This document shows positions 8,190-18,526 of a DNA stretch of 64,000 bases, in pieces. This stretch comes from an uncultured Lactobacillus sp. (lineage in GTDB: Bacteria > Bacillota > Bacilli > Lactobacillales > Lactobacillaceae). The translations under genes were made by a program, and so were the position numbers. The DNA lies in contig CAMLRL010000002.1 in NCBI GenBank assembly GCA_946482465.1, forward strand, positions 1-64,000, read 5' to 3'. Each line of letters starts with the position of its first letter. The stretch's first letter is position 1. The notes below the pieces were generated by a model. That model was not told the DNA's origin, did not search any database, and saw only the letters and a program-made list of their open reading frames with translations.

Positions 8190-10175
8190 ATGAAAAAAAC
8201 TAGTATTTTCAAAAGTAAAACTTTGCTGAACTGCTCAGCATCTATCATACTCGGATTAATTGTTGCTAATCCAAAGTTAGTTAAAGCAGATAGTCTACCC
8301 ACTGATCAAGTGGCCACTTCTGGAACAGACACTAATCAAAGTGACCAGCTGGCTTCTTCAACCAATTCTAATACTAGCGAGGAAACCAGCCCCGTTGATA
8401 ATACAGAGGTACAAGCTGATTCAACTGAGTCTAATACTACACGCGCAACAGCTTCTGATAAAACTAATGCAATTACAGGTATCCTTGGCGGTCTTCAAGT
8501 TTCATACGATTTAGACACTGAAGAACTAAGCATTTTAGGTGGTACATATGATGGAGCGAATAGTAGAACACAACCATTAAGCACATGCAAACTTTATGCT
8601 GACGATGGACAAATTTATAATTCCCCAAAACCCAAAAAAATCAAGATAATAGGTAAAGTCTTTATTGCAGAAAATATGGATTACATGTTCAGTGGATTTA
8701 GTAATCTAACAGAAATTGAAGGCCTTGGTAATCTTGATACAGCAAATGTAACAGACATGTCCAAACTATTTTATAGTTGTTCCAGTTTAACTAAAGTTCG
8801 AGATCTTGGTGATCTTGATACAGCAAATGTAATAAACATGTGTGGACTGTTTTATGGCTGCTCCAGTTTAACTAGTGTTGAGGGCCTTATAAATCTGGAT
8901 ACATCAAATGTAGATGATATATCCGAAATGTTTTATGGTTGCCGTAGTTTAACTAATATTGACTTAGGTTCACCTATTAATTTTAAAACTCCAAAATTTA
9001 ATACTTCTAAGGTTTTAACTATGAGTAGCATGTTTGCGAAATGTGAGAACCTAATACAGGCGGACTTGTCGTGCTTCGACGTAACCCAAGTAGAAGACAT
9101 GTCCTGTATGTTTGAGGGTGCGCGGAGCCTAGTGGACCTGAATCTATCAAGTTTTAAAACTAACCACAAGATCTTCATGTCTTTCGAGCAAATGTTTGCG
9201 GAATGTAGTAGCTTAGTAGAGCTGGATTTGAGTGGCTTTACTACCCATAAATCAGCTGAAGTTTCTGAAATGTTTAAAAACTGCACAAGCTTAAGATCTC
9301 TGAATATTAAGAACCTTGACCTAGGTTGTCTCACTTTTGAGGAGATGCTGGAAGGTGTCACCAACTTAGATCTCATTGTTCTTGGACCCAGAACAGCTCT
9401 AGCTAGTATAGAAGAGTTAGCATGGGATCCTGAAGACCCTCATAGTTACATATATGGAACAGTCGGATTAAACACTCCTGGTATTTGGGTTAATGTAGGT
9501 AATGGTACAATTGACAATCCTGAAGCATCTACTCGATGGACTTCCTATGAACTTATGAAAAACCGTGCATGGTACGAAGAAGACGACATAGATGGGATAG
9601 ATGAATGGGATGACGATTGGAATAATGACTTGGGCGATGACTTGTTTAAAAATCCAGACTTAATCGCCGAAACATATGTCCGGATGGGACAGCCTGTAAC
9701 TATTAAGTATCAAGACGAAAGTGGCAATTCACTTAAAGCCAATGAAATTCACATTGGTCGTATTGGCACCAACTACTCTTTCTCAGCTGCTAAAATTTCT
9801 GGCTATGAGCTAAAAGCTAACTGTCTAGAAACCGTTACTGGACAGTATGATGCTAATAATGAACGAACAATAACGTTTGTCTATACTCCACTAAAAAGTC
9901 CTAACACTTCTGATGACTCTAACACTTCTGATAGCTCGAATGGCTCAACAGGTTCGATCCCAGATGTTCCGGAACTTGTGGGACCTGATAAGGGCAATTA
10001 CCAGCATCATAAGACTAATAGGATTGAACATGATATACCAAAAAGTAAGGCAGCTGACCCAGAACTACCAAAAACCGGAAAAAATAGTGTTTCGCAGCTT
10101 CTTACTACTGCTTTAGGTTTAATTAGTATCGCTAGTGCAAGCGCTCTGATTTGGGCTAAGCTGAAAAAAGACTAA
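8190..10175 (+). CDS. BspA-like LPXTG surface protein, copy 4
   Basis: This is a 661-residue surface protein with signal peptide (core SASIILGLIVANPKL, cleavage after VKA), a Ser/Thr-rich linker, a VSYDLDTEELSILGG block, about seven BspA-type repeats including three of a divergent form (GNLDTANVTDMSKLFYSC), and an Asp-rich loop (GIDEWDDDWNND) before the MucBP part. There is only one MucBP-like domain (VTIKYQDESGNSL). LPKTG lies about 36 residues from the end with tail WAKLKKD. The missing second MucBP domain distinguishes it from the others. SD AAAGGG precedes the ATG. A surface-adhesion role is inferred from the families. Confidence 0.88.
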   Translation: MKKTSIFKSKTLLNCSASIILGLIVANPKLVKADSLPTDQVATSGTDTNQSDQLASSTNSNTSEETSPVDNTEVQADSTESNTTRATASDKTNAITGILGGLQVSYDLDTEELSILGGTYDGANSRTQPLSTCKLYADDGQIYNSPKPKKIKIIGKVFIAENMDYMFSGFSNLTEIEGLGNLDTANVTDMSKLFYSCSSLTKVRDLGDLDTANVINMCGLFYGCSSLTSVEGLINLDTSNVDDISEMFYGCRSLTNIDLGSPINFKTPKFNTSKVLTMSSMFAKCENLIQADLSCFDVTQVEDMSCMFEGARSLVDLNLSSFKTNHKIFMSFEQMFAECSSLVELDLSGFTTHKSAEVSEMFKNCTSLRSLNIKNLDLGCLTFEEMLEGVTNLDLIVLGPRTALASIEELAWDPEDPHSYIYGTVGLNTPGIWVNVGNGTIDNPEASTRWTSYELMKNRAWYEEDDIDGIDEWDDDWNNDLGDDLFKNPDLIAETYVRMGQPVTIKYQDESGNSLKANEIHIGRIGTNYSFSAAKISGYELKANCLETVTGQYDANNERTITFVYTPLKSPNTSDDSNTSDSSNGSTGSIPDVPELVGPDKGNYQHHKTNRIEHDIPKSKAADPELPKTGKNSVSQLLTTALGLISIASASALIWAKLKKD

Positions 10176-10194
10176 CATATAACTAACAAATTTT

Positions 10195-10230
10195 AAAACC
10201 ACTTAGTGTTCTAAAACTAAGTGGTTTTAA
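10195..10230 (+). terminator. Terminator of surface-protein gene 4
   Basis: AAAACCACTTAGT (10195-10207) pairs with ACTAAGTGGTTTT (10216-10228). A degenerate version of the same hairpin follows copy 5. Confidence 0.8.
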
Positions 10231-10275
10231 CTTACATGAAAATATCTGAGTCACTTTAATATTTAATAAAAGTAA

Positions 10276-10315
10276 CAAAAATTGGACTTAACTCTTCACT
10301 TTTACTTGCGCTTAA
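10276..10315 (+). pseudogene. 5' remnant of a P1-peptidase gene
   Basis: Bases 10276-10314 match 13311-13349 (SD-proximal region and first codons of the P1-family peptidase) at 33 of 39 positions by eye. The start ATG has become ATT. It sits after copy 4 exactly where the intact gene sits after copy 5. It is a leftover from duplication of the segment 'surface gene + terminator + peptidase start'. The rest of the 712-base gap to 10887 is AT-rich, with no gene visible. Confidence 0.6.
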
Positions 10316-10789
10316 CAACACAATGTATAAACAAGATAATTTGTAAAAAATTAGACATTACTACGCTTATCCTCAGTGGCTAGAGAAATTTCACGACATT
10401 CTTTAAAAATCTCACTTTACAAATACTAATCGCAAGATAGCCAAGGAATAAATTATTCAGTAAAAAAGCTCTTTCTGCAGTCTAAACTAAATACAGTTAA
10501 ATAACTCTTGTGATCCTAGATTTGCAGTATGTACATTTAATAAAACATACGTGAATACCACAATCTCAGCAAAAATAAAAACATATATAATAACACATAT
10601 AATAGTAAATAAATAAGCAGTATTTTTAGTAACATATGTAACTTAAAGATTTACAAATTAGTATTTACATTTTGGTGTTATACTTTAACTGTATGCACAG
10701 CCTTTATTTTACAATAATTAAACACAGTATCCCTAATATATATGTCACATTTGATATTTTATTAATGAGCAATTAAAAATCATTTTTTG

Positions 10790-10887
10790 TGCAGAATAGA
10801 TTGTGTTTAGTTAATTGTTCACATAGTTGTTTAAACTGAGCGTACAAAAGTTATTGACAAATCAATAGCATAGGGAAAGGTATAATT
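10790..10887 (+). repeat. Leader block shared with surface-protein gene 4
   Basis: Second copy of the leader at 8098-8189. A small hairpin, TATTGA-CAAA-TCAATA, lies just before the SD GGGAAAGG and could affect translation. No clear -35/-10 pair was identified nearby. A conserved GTTATACTT-like -10 sits about 200 bases above both genes. Confidence 0.45.
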
Positions 10888-13185
10888 ATGAAAAAAACTA
10901 GTGATTTCAAAAGTAAAATTTTGCTGAGTAGTTCAGCATCCATTCTACTCGGAATAGTTCTCTCTAACACTCAGTTAGTTAAAGCAGATAATCTCTCTTC
11001 TGATCAAGTGTCTACTTCCAAAAAAGATACTGATCAAAATAACCAGTCCAATTCCTCTGAGGCTCCTGTTACAAACACAGTAAATCCTGATGAAGCTGAA
11101 GAAAGCAACTCAGTTAACACCACTGACTCGCCAAATGGTACCAATACTACACGTGCAGCGTCCACTCAATCTGATGTGATTACAGGTACGATGACAGGTA
11201 CTGATCTTCGGGTTTCATACGATTTAAACACTGATGAGCTAACTATTTTGGGTGGTACGTATCGTAAAAGCAGTAGAGGAGGGCTTTTTAACAGGTACTT
11301 ATACTCTACTGCTGACCGCAGAAATCATACCGAATTTCGAGATGCTGTAAAAATAAAGATAGTAGGCAAAGTCGATACTGATGGCGATCTTTCTAAGATG
11401 TTCGCTGAATTTTCGGAAGTAACGGAAATAGAGGGCCTTAATAATATCGACACATCAAATGTAACTAACATGTCTTTAATGTTTTCGGCGTGTATGGAAT
11501 TGACTAACCTCGATGTGAGTTCATGGAATACTTCTCAAGTTACAAATATGAACAATATGTTTGCTGAGTGTTATCAACTAACTGAAATTAAAGGTTTTAA
11601 TGATTTTGACACATCAAATGTAACTGACATGTCTGAGATGTTTGCTCTTTGTAGTGAACTGATTAGTCTCGACCTGAGTTCATGGAATACTTCTCAAGTT
11701 ACAAATATGTATGGAATGTTTGAAGGTTGCGGTGCTCTGACAAGCGTCAACCTTAGCGACTTAGATACTTCAAAAGTTACAAACATGGAGAGCATGTTTG
11801 AAGACTGCTACAGCCTGACTAGTTTAGACTTATCGAGCTTTGATACGCGAAAGGTTAAAAGTCTAGAGTCCATGTTCAGGGGCGCAACGAGTTTAGTTGA
11901 TGTGAACCTGTCAAGCTTTACTTTTGATATACCAGAAGATTATGTAAATATAGTTTCTATGGATAATATGTTCAGAGACTGTAGTAGCTTGGTTAACTTA
12001 GACTTAAGCAGCTTTAAAACTCATAGGTCAGTTGAAATTCCTGGTATGTTTAGAGGCTGCTCAAATTTAAAGTATCTGAATATTGAGAATTTTGACCTAG
12101 GATGCCTTCAGTTTGATGATAATGTGTTTGAAGGTGTTAATAACCTGGAAGTACTCGTTCTCGGTAAAAGAACGCCTCTAGCTAATGTAGACCAATTAGA
12201 CTACGATCCTGACTACCCAGAAAGTTACAAATATGGCACTGTAGGATTGAATGCTCCAGGTCTTTGGGCTAATGTTGGTACCGGTACAATTGATAATCCT
12301 GAAGCAACTACTCGATGGACTTCTTACGAGCTTATGAAAAACCGCGCTTGGTTTTACGAAGACATTGAAACTGGGCTTAATGGGCCCGACGACGAAGATG
12401 ATATAATCAATCCTGACTTAATTGCTGAGACCTATGTCCGGAAAGCGTGTCCTGTAACTATTCATTATCAGGACGAAAACGGCAACACGATTAAAAAAGA
12501 TGATGTTCATTTTGGTCGTATCGGTGAAAACTATTCCTTCTCCGCTGCCAAAATTTCTGACTATGAACTAAAAGCAGGTAGTCAGAGCACCTATACCGGA
12601 CAGTACGATGCTGTTAATGAACAGTCAATAACTTTTGTCTATTCAAAAATAGATAACTCTGACAGCTCTAATGGCTCGGACTCAACTGGTATAAAGCTTG
12701 ATGTTGACAATAAAATTGATATCGTTGTACATTATCAAGACGAGAACGGTAATACACTTGCAGCTGATGATATTTTAAGTGGCAGAATTGGTGATGGTTA
12801 TGTTTCTACCGCTAAGAAAATTAATGGCTATGAACTAAAATTTAGACCAAATAATGCCATTGGCTTTTTTGATAGAAATTCAAAGAGCATCATATATGTC
12901 TACAGTAAGATGAATGCTGATTCCCAGAAAGATGTTCCCGAAATTGCAACAAACGATAAGAGTAATCATCAACACCAAAAGACTAGACACCCTAAGATTA
13001 CGGAAACTAGTTATCATAAGGTCAATAAATTTGAAAATAATACGCCAAAAAGTAATGCGGCTACTGCACAGCAATTACCAAAAACTGGTAAAAGCAAGAT
13101 TGCACAGCTTCTTACAACTGCTTTAGGTTTAATTAGTGTCGCTAGTGCAAGCGCTCTGATTTGGACTAAACGAAAGAAAAGCTAA
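10888..13185 (+). CDS. BspA-like LPXTG surface protein, copy 5
   Basis: This is a 765-residue protein with signal peptide (SASILLGIVLSNTQL, cut after VKA), an Asn/Ser-rich linker, a VSYDLNTDELTILGG block, about eight BspA repeats (many as NLDVSSWNTSQVTNM), an acidic loop and two MucBP-like domains (VTIHYQDENGN near 525 and IVVHYQDENGN near 610). LPKTG is at about 730 with tail WTKRKKS. The N-terminal half and leader resemble copy 4, while the second MucBP domain resembles copies 1-3, so it looks mosaic. It is probably sortase-anchored with an adhesive role; the ligand is unknown. Confidence 0.9.
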   Translation: MKKTSDFKSKILLSSSASILLGIVLSNTQLVKADNLSSDQVSTSKKDTDQNNQSNSSEAPVTNTVNPDEAEESNSVNTTDSPNGTNTTRAASTQSDVITGTMTGTDLRVSYDLNTDELTILGGTYRKSSRGGLFNRYLYSTADRRNHTEFRDAVKIKIVGKVDTDGDLSKMFAEFSEVTEIEGLNNIDTSNVTNMSLMFSACMELTNLDVSSWNTSQVTNMNNMFAECYQLTEIKGFNDFDTSNVTDMSEMFALCSELISLDLSSWNTSQVTNMYGMFEGCGALTSVNLSDLDTSKVTNMESMFEDCYSLTSLDLSSFDTRKVKSLESMFRGATSLVDVNLSSFTFDIPEDYVNIVSMDNMFRDCSSLVNLDLSSFKTHRSVEIPGMFRGCSNLKYLNIENFDLGCLQFDDNVFEGVNNLEVLVLGKRTPLANVDQLDYDPDYPESYKYGTVGLNAPGLWANVGTGTIDNPEATTRWTSYELMKNRAWFYEDIETGLNGPDDEDDIINPDLIAETYVRKACPVTIHYQDENGNTIKKDDVHFGRIGENYSFSAAKISDYELKAGSQSTYTGQYDAVNEQSITFVYSKIDNSDSSNGSDSTGIKLDVDNKIDIVVHYQDENGNTLAADDILSGRIGDGYVSTAKKINGYELKFRPNNAIGFFDRNSKSIIYVYSKMNADSQKDVPEIATNDKSNHQHQKTRHPKITETSYHKVNKFENNTPKSNAATAQQLPKTGKSKIAQLLTTALGLISVASASALIWTKRKKS

Positions 13186-13212
13186 TATATCTTAATAACA
13201 ATTAGCAAATTT

Positions 13213-13251
13213 TGAAAACTACTCAGTGTTTTAGAACTACGTGGTTTTTAT
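13213..13251 (+). terminator. Degenerate terminator of surface-protein gene 5
   Basis: AAAACTACTCAGT and ACTACGTGGTTTTT form an imperfect stem aligned with the better hairpin after copy 4. Confidence 0.5.
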
Positions 13252-13315
13252 CTTGCACAAAAGCGCTTGACCAGTTTTAATAAAAGAAGACAATTTTTAA
13301 TTAAAAGGAGCAAAA

Positions 13316-14389
13316 ATGGGACTTAACAAACCACTTTTATTTGCGCTTAGTGATACTAAGCCCGGACCCAAAAATCTAATTACAGATGTTGCTGGCATTA
13401 CAGTCGGCCATAAAACCATTGTTACTGACCGTCTTAGAACAGGCGTAACAGTAGTTAAACCTTGTCAGGACAATATCTTCCGAGAAAAAATGCCAGCAGC
13501 CGCTCATGTCATTAACGGCTTCGGTAAAAGCAATGGCCTCGTACAAGTAGAAGAATTAGGAACATTTGAAACACCACTCGTTTTAACTAACACCTTAAGC
13601 GTTGGGACTGCTTCAATGGCTCTTGTCAAAAGGATGCTTGCCGAGAATCCTGAAATTGGTCTTTCGACTGGTAGCGTTAATCCAATTATTATGGAATGCA
13701 ATGACAGCTCAATTAACCATATCCGCGACTTAGGCGTTACCGAAGACGATGTCAACGCTGCATTTGATGCTGCAACCACTGATTTTGCAGAAGGTGGCGT
13801 TGGTGGTGGTACAGGCATGCGCTGCTATGAACTCAAGGGCGGTATCGGTTCTGCTTCAAGACAGGTAGAAATTGACGGTAAAACGTTTACTATGGGCGCA
13901 CTTGTCATGTCTAACTTCGGTCTCAGCACTGACTTAAACATTTATGGTCATGCAATTGGTAAAAAGTTTGTTGAAAATAAGGATAGCAAAGAGAAAGGCA
14001 GCATAATTACTATAATTGCTACTGACATTCCGTTTAATTCACGTCAATTAAAGCGAATTGCAAAACGCTCTAGTATTGGTATCACACGTAGTGGCTCATT
14101 CAGCGGTAATGGCAGTGGTGAAATTACTCTTGCCTTTTCGACTGCCAATCGTGTCAGCCATTTCCCTGAGCATGAATTAAGTACCATTCAGGCAATCACT
14201 GATGATAAGATTGACCGTTACTTCAGAGTTACTGTTGATATCGTCAACGAAGCAATCCTTAGCTCCCTGGCCCATGGTCAAACCACTCCAGATCGTGATG
14301 GCAACCCAATTCTAGGTTTAAAGGATGCTTTAATTCAACTGGGCAATGACAAAGATGCGTTACAATTACGAAAAGATTTAGGAATCTAA
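13316..14389 (+). CDS. P1-family (DmpA/S58-type) aminopeptidase
   Basis: A 357-residue member of the S58 family of self-cleaving N-terminal nucleophile aminopeptidases, which release N-terminal D-, L- or beta-amino acids from short peptides. Family features: DVAGITVGH near residue 25, a Gly-rich GGVGGGTGMRCYELKGG near 160-180, and GSII followed by TDIPF. In DmpA-like enzymes the cleavage and nucleophile Ser lie at such a Gly-Ser (here about 228-229). A TRSGSFSGNGSGEI segment comes near 265. It has no signal peptide, so it is cytoplasmic. SD AAAGGAG precedes the ATG and a terminator follows, so it is monocistronic. A decayed duplicate of its 5' end lies at 10276. Confidence 0.85.
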   Translation: MGLNKPLLFALSDTKPGPKNLITDVAGITVGHKTIVTDRLRTGVTVVKPCQDNIFREKMPAAAHVINGFGKSNGLVQVEELGTFETPLVLTNTLSVGTASMALVKRMLAENPEIGLSTGSVNPIIMECNDSSINHIRDLGVTEDDVNAAFDAATTDFAEGGVGGGTGMRCYELKGGIGSASRQVEIDGKTFTMGALVMSNFGLSTDLNIYGHAIGKKFVENKDSKEKGSIITIIATDIPFNSRQLKRIAKRSSIGITRSGSFSGNGSGEITLAFSTANRVSHFPEHELSTIQAITDDKIDRYFRVTVDIVNEAILSSLAHGQTTPDRDGNPILGLKDALIQLGNDKDALQLRKDLGI

Positions 14390-14405
14390 TTTTAACTGTA
14401 TAAAA

Positions 14406-14441
14406 GCAAAAAATGAGCTCTAATTTTAGAGCTCATTTTTG
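14406..14441 (+). terminator. Terminator of the P1 peptidase gene
   Basis: AAAAATGAGCTCTAA pairs with TTTAGAGCTCATTTTT around 14408-14440. The hairpin is symmetrical and may work in both directions. Confidence 0.85.
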
Positions 14442-14461
14442 ATTATATTTTTTATTAAGAA

Positions 14462-14514
14462 AAAGACCCCTCGTGTCAGATAAAATCTGTCCTAAACGGT
14501 AACGAGGGGTTTGT
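14462..14514 (-). terminator. Terminator of the macro-domain gene, with nested stem
   Basis: ACCCCTCGT (14466-14474) pairs with ACGAGGGGT (14502-14510). On the - strand the hairpin is followed by CTTTTTCTT. An inner stem CAGAT-AAA-ATCTG sits in the loop, so the structure is larger than an ordinary terminator. Confidence 0.7.
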
Positions 14515-14596
14515 CCTTTGTGTAGCTAGTATACTCAAGCATTAGCTAAAATGTTAATGCAGGAAATATATGTTATTTGCTTTCGAATTAGCCTAC

Positions 14597-15100
14597 TTAA
14601 ATCAATTCATTATGATATAGCTCAAGCGTTTTCTCATCAAATGCACACATTAGAACTTCAATATCATAGGAGCTATTTGACTCTAACCAATTTTTAACCG
14701 TAGCAAAAGCAATCTTTGCTGCTTTCTCCATTGGAAAACCATATGCTCCCGTTGATATTGCAGGAAAGGCGATACTACGCAACCCATTCTTTTTAGCTAA
14801 CTCAAGTGAGTTAATGTAACAATCACTTAATAGATTATTATCGCTGGTTGCTCCCGAGTATACTGGTCCTACAGTGTGAATAACAAATTTAGCAGGCAAA
14901 TTATATCCTTTAGTAAGTTTGGCTTGTCCCGTTTCACAGCCATGAAGCTGACGACATTCTTCTAATAGCTGAGGACCTGCTGCTTGGTGAATTGCCCCAT
15001 CAACTCCTAGCCCGCCTAACAATGTCTTGTTAGCAGCATTTACGACGGCATCTACTTTTAAGGTTGTAATATCTGCTTGGATAACTTTTAAATTGGACAT
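14597..15100 (-). CDS. Macro-domain protein (ADP-ribose/O-acetyl-ADP-ribose hydrolase type)
   Basis: A 167-residue single macro domain. The ligand-binding signature is clear: [20 protein letters not shown] (about residues 17-36), then [10 protein letters not shown] (about 72-81) and [10 protein letters not shown] (about 115-124). Relatives bind ADP-ribose or deacetylate O-acetyl-ADP-ribose; I infer this activity and do not know the substrate in vivo. It has its own terminators on both sides, so it is probably transcribed alone. A broken fragment of a close relative lies on the opposite strand at 7732. Confidence 0.88.
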   Translation of the reverse strand: MSNLKVIQADITTLKVDAVVNAANKTLLGGLGVDGAIHQAAGPQLLEECRQLHGCETGQAKLTKGYNLPAKFVIHTVGPVYSGATSDNNLLSDCYINSLELAKKNGLRSIAFPAISTGAYGFPMEKAAKIAFATVKNWLESNSSYDIEVLMCAFDEKTLELYHNELI

Positions 15101-15133
15101 TATAGATTCTTCTTTCGTATCAATATTTTAAAC

Positions 15134-15183
15134 TAAAAAAGCTGTTAGCCTTCTTCATAGTAAATTGGCTAGCAGCTTTTTGA
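15134..15183 (-). terminator. Hairpin terminator between phosphatase and macro-domain genes
   Basis: AAAAAGCTGTTAGCC (about 15136-15150) pairs with GGCTAGCAGCTTTTT (15167-15181), giving a T-run in both directions. It follows the phosphatase gene on the - strand. Confidence 0.8.
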
Positions 15184-15193
15184 TTAATATTTT

Positions 15194-15976
15194 TTATTCT
15201 AAATACATTCCCTTTAATCGGCTTAAATCAGCATCTGTAAAGCCAAGCTCTTTTTTAAAGAATGTTGCAAAATCGCCCCAGCCACCACGGATGGTTTCCG
15301 TGATGCCCCTAATGGCTGTTCCTTCTCCTTTGGTGACATTCATTTTTGCAACCATTTGCGCTATCTCATCGTTACTTGGCAACTGACGTGAAACTGCAAA
15401 GTCATATAACTTATTGGTCAGTAAATAGTCCCGTGCAATTGTATCATCATCAACATCAAGTGCCATCAAGATCAAAGCTGATACCATTCCCGTACGGTCT
15501 TTCCCAGCACTGCAATGGTAGACAAGCGCATCTCCTTCTGGCAATTCCAATAATTCGGTAAAAATGCGCGCAAACATTTTTCGACTGTGCTCGCTTAATA
15601 AAGTTTGCTGATAAATCCGACCAATGAAATTATTGCTCAAATCTGGGATATGGTGAAGTAAACGAAACATTTTGTGTCCGTTGGGCCGATCTTCTGGATT
15701 TTCAGAATAGACCGGCAAGTCAACATAGTGAACATGTTGCCAAGCTTTATCAGGAGAAGACTGCTTTTCGTATTGCGAACGCAAATCACAGTCGATTGTC
15801 ACATGCAAATCTGCAAGGCGCTCTTTATCCTCATTTGATAGAGAACTAAGGGAATCTGAACGATAGATTTTGTTCCACTTAACAGCTTGTCCTGTCTTAT
15901 TTTGATAGCCACCAACGTCCCTAAAGTTTAATGGTCCGTCTAATTTTACAATTCGATCATGTGCCAATTTGCTCAA
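15194..15976 (-). CDS. Tyrosine/dual-specificity-type protein phosphatase
   Basis: A 260-residue phosphatase of the bacterial DSP/tyrosine-phosphatase family. The P-loop HCSAGKDRTGM (CX5R; Cys and Arg about residues 155-161) is intact. The N-terminal GPLNFRDVGGY is the usual start of this family, and Asp residues before the P-loop could serve as general acid. Members act on phosphotyrosine, phosphoinositides or other phosphoesters; the substrate here is unknown. The gene starts 24 bases after the end of glpK on the same strand, with no terminator between, so co-transcription is likely. It has no signal peptide, so it is probably cytoplasmic. Confidence 0.85.
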   Translation of the reverse strand: MSKLAHDRIVKLDGPLNFRDVGGYQNKTGQAVKWNKIYRSDSLSSLSNEDKERLADLHVTIDCDLRSQYEKQSSPDKAWQHVHYVDLPVYSENPEDRPNGHKMFRLLHHIPDLSNNFIGRIYQQTLLSEHSRKMFARIFTELLELPEGDALVYHCSAGKDRTGMVSALILMALDVDDDTIARDYLLTNKLYDFAVSRQLPSNDEIAQMVAKMNVTKGEGTAIRGITETIRGGWGDFATFFKKELGFTDADLSRLKGMYLE

Positions 15977-16000
15977 CTCCTTTTTACTTAATTATCGCAC

Positions 16001-17575
<1,575 letters not shown>

Positions 17576-17645
17576 TTATAACATTACACCTGTTTTACGT
17601 TATACTTGGGACATAAAGTTTTGATTAAAAAGAGGATACATAATA

Positions 17646-18458
17646 ATGAAAAAAGAAATTATTGCTCTAACCATTGCGGGAAACGATAGCGATGGTAGTG
17701 CAGGCATGACTGCCGATCTCCACTCGTTTTACGCACGTGGAGTATACGGAATGGGATTACTAACTGCAGCAGTTGCTGGAAACACTACTGGTATTTTTGC
17801 ACAAGAAGTTATGCCCATCCCATTTATCCAAAAGCAATTTGAAGTCTTAAATGACGACCTCAAAATTGACGCATTAAAGACTGGTATGCTGGCCAACAAA
17901 GAAGTTATTGGCTGTGTTGCCGAAAATTTGCGCAAATATGACATGGGTAAAATTGTTCTTGATCCCGTTATTATGACCAAACATGGTGATACCCTCTTAG
18001 ATGATGATGCTTATCAGGCCTTTTTAGACGACTTGATGCCACTGGCTGACATCATTACACCTAACTTTTATGAACAGAAAAAGTTAACTGGACTTGAATT
18101 AGCTACACCAGATGAAGTACGTCAAGGTGCTAAGAAACTGCAATCAATGGGTGCTAAAAATGTTTTAATGAAGGGCCGCCATGACGATACTAGCCAGTCT
18201 AAGGTAATTGACGTGTTACTAGCTGAAGATGGTAAGTTCTACGAATTCACCAAGCCTTTCATCAATACTGAAAGAATTAACGGCACAGGTGATACCTTAT
18301 CCGCCGTTATTGCCGCTGAATTGGCTAAAGGCAATTCTATTCTTGATAGCGTCAAGATTGCCAAGGAATTTACTTATGCAGCAATTGCTCATCCAATTGA
18401 AGTTGGCTCAAAATATGGTCCAATTAATCATTTCGCAGCGCAAGAAGATACGAAGTAA
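17646..18458 (+). CDS. PfkB-family pyridoxine/hydroxymethylpyrimidine-type kinase
   Basis: A 270-residue ribokinase-fold kinase of the PdxK/ThiD branch, which phosphorylates vitamin B6 vitamers or HMP(-P). Visible motifs: TIAGNDSDGSAGMTADL at the N-terminus, DALKTGML near residue 78, VLDPVIMTKHG near 105, and the anion-hole/catalytic NGTGDTLSA near 217. Sequence alone does not separate pyridoxal kinase from HMP kinase; no thiamine genes are nearby, which mildly favours vitamin B6 salvage. It lies 68 bases upstream of a GatD-like gene on the same strand. Confidence 0.82.
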   Translation: MKKEIIALTIAGNDSDGSAGMTADLHSFYARGVYGMGLLTAAVAGNTTGIFAQEVMPIPFIQKQFEVLNDDLKIDALKTGMLANKEVIGCVAENLRKYDMGKIVLDPVIMTKHGDTLLDDDAYQAFLDDLMPLADIITPNFYEQKKLTGLELATPDEVRQGAKKLQSMGAKNVLMKGRHDDTSQSKVIDVLLAEDGKFYEFTKPFINTERINGTGDTLSAVIAAELAKGNSILDSVKIAKEFTYAAIAHPIEVGSKYGPINHFAAQEDTK

Positions 18459-18526
18459 TTATCTTTTGCCCCTACTGCTCCTTTAAGATATACTTTAACG
18501 AGATAGTAATAGTTGGAGTGGTTTTT

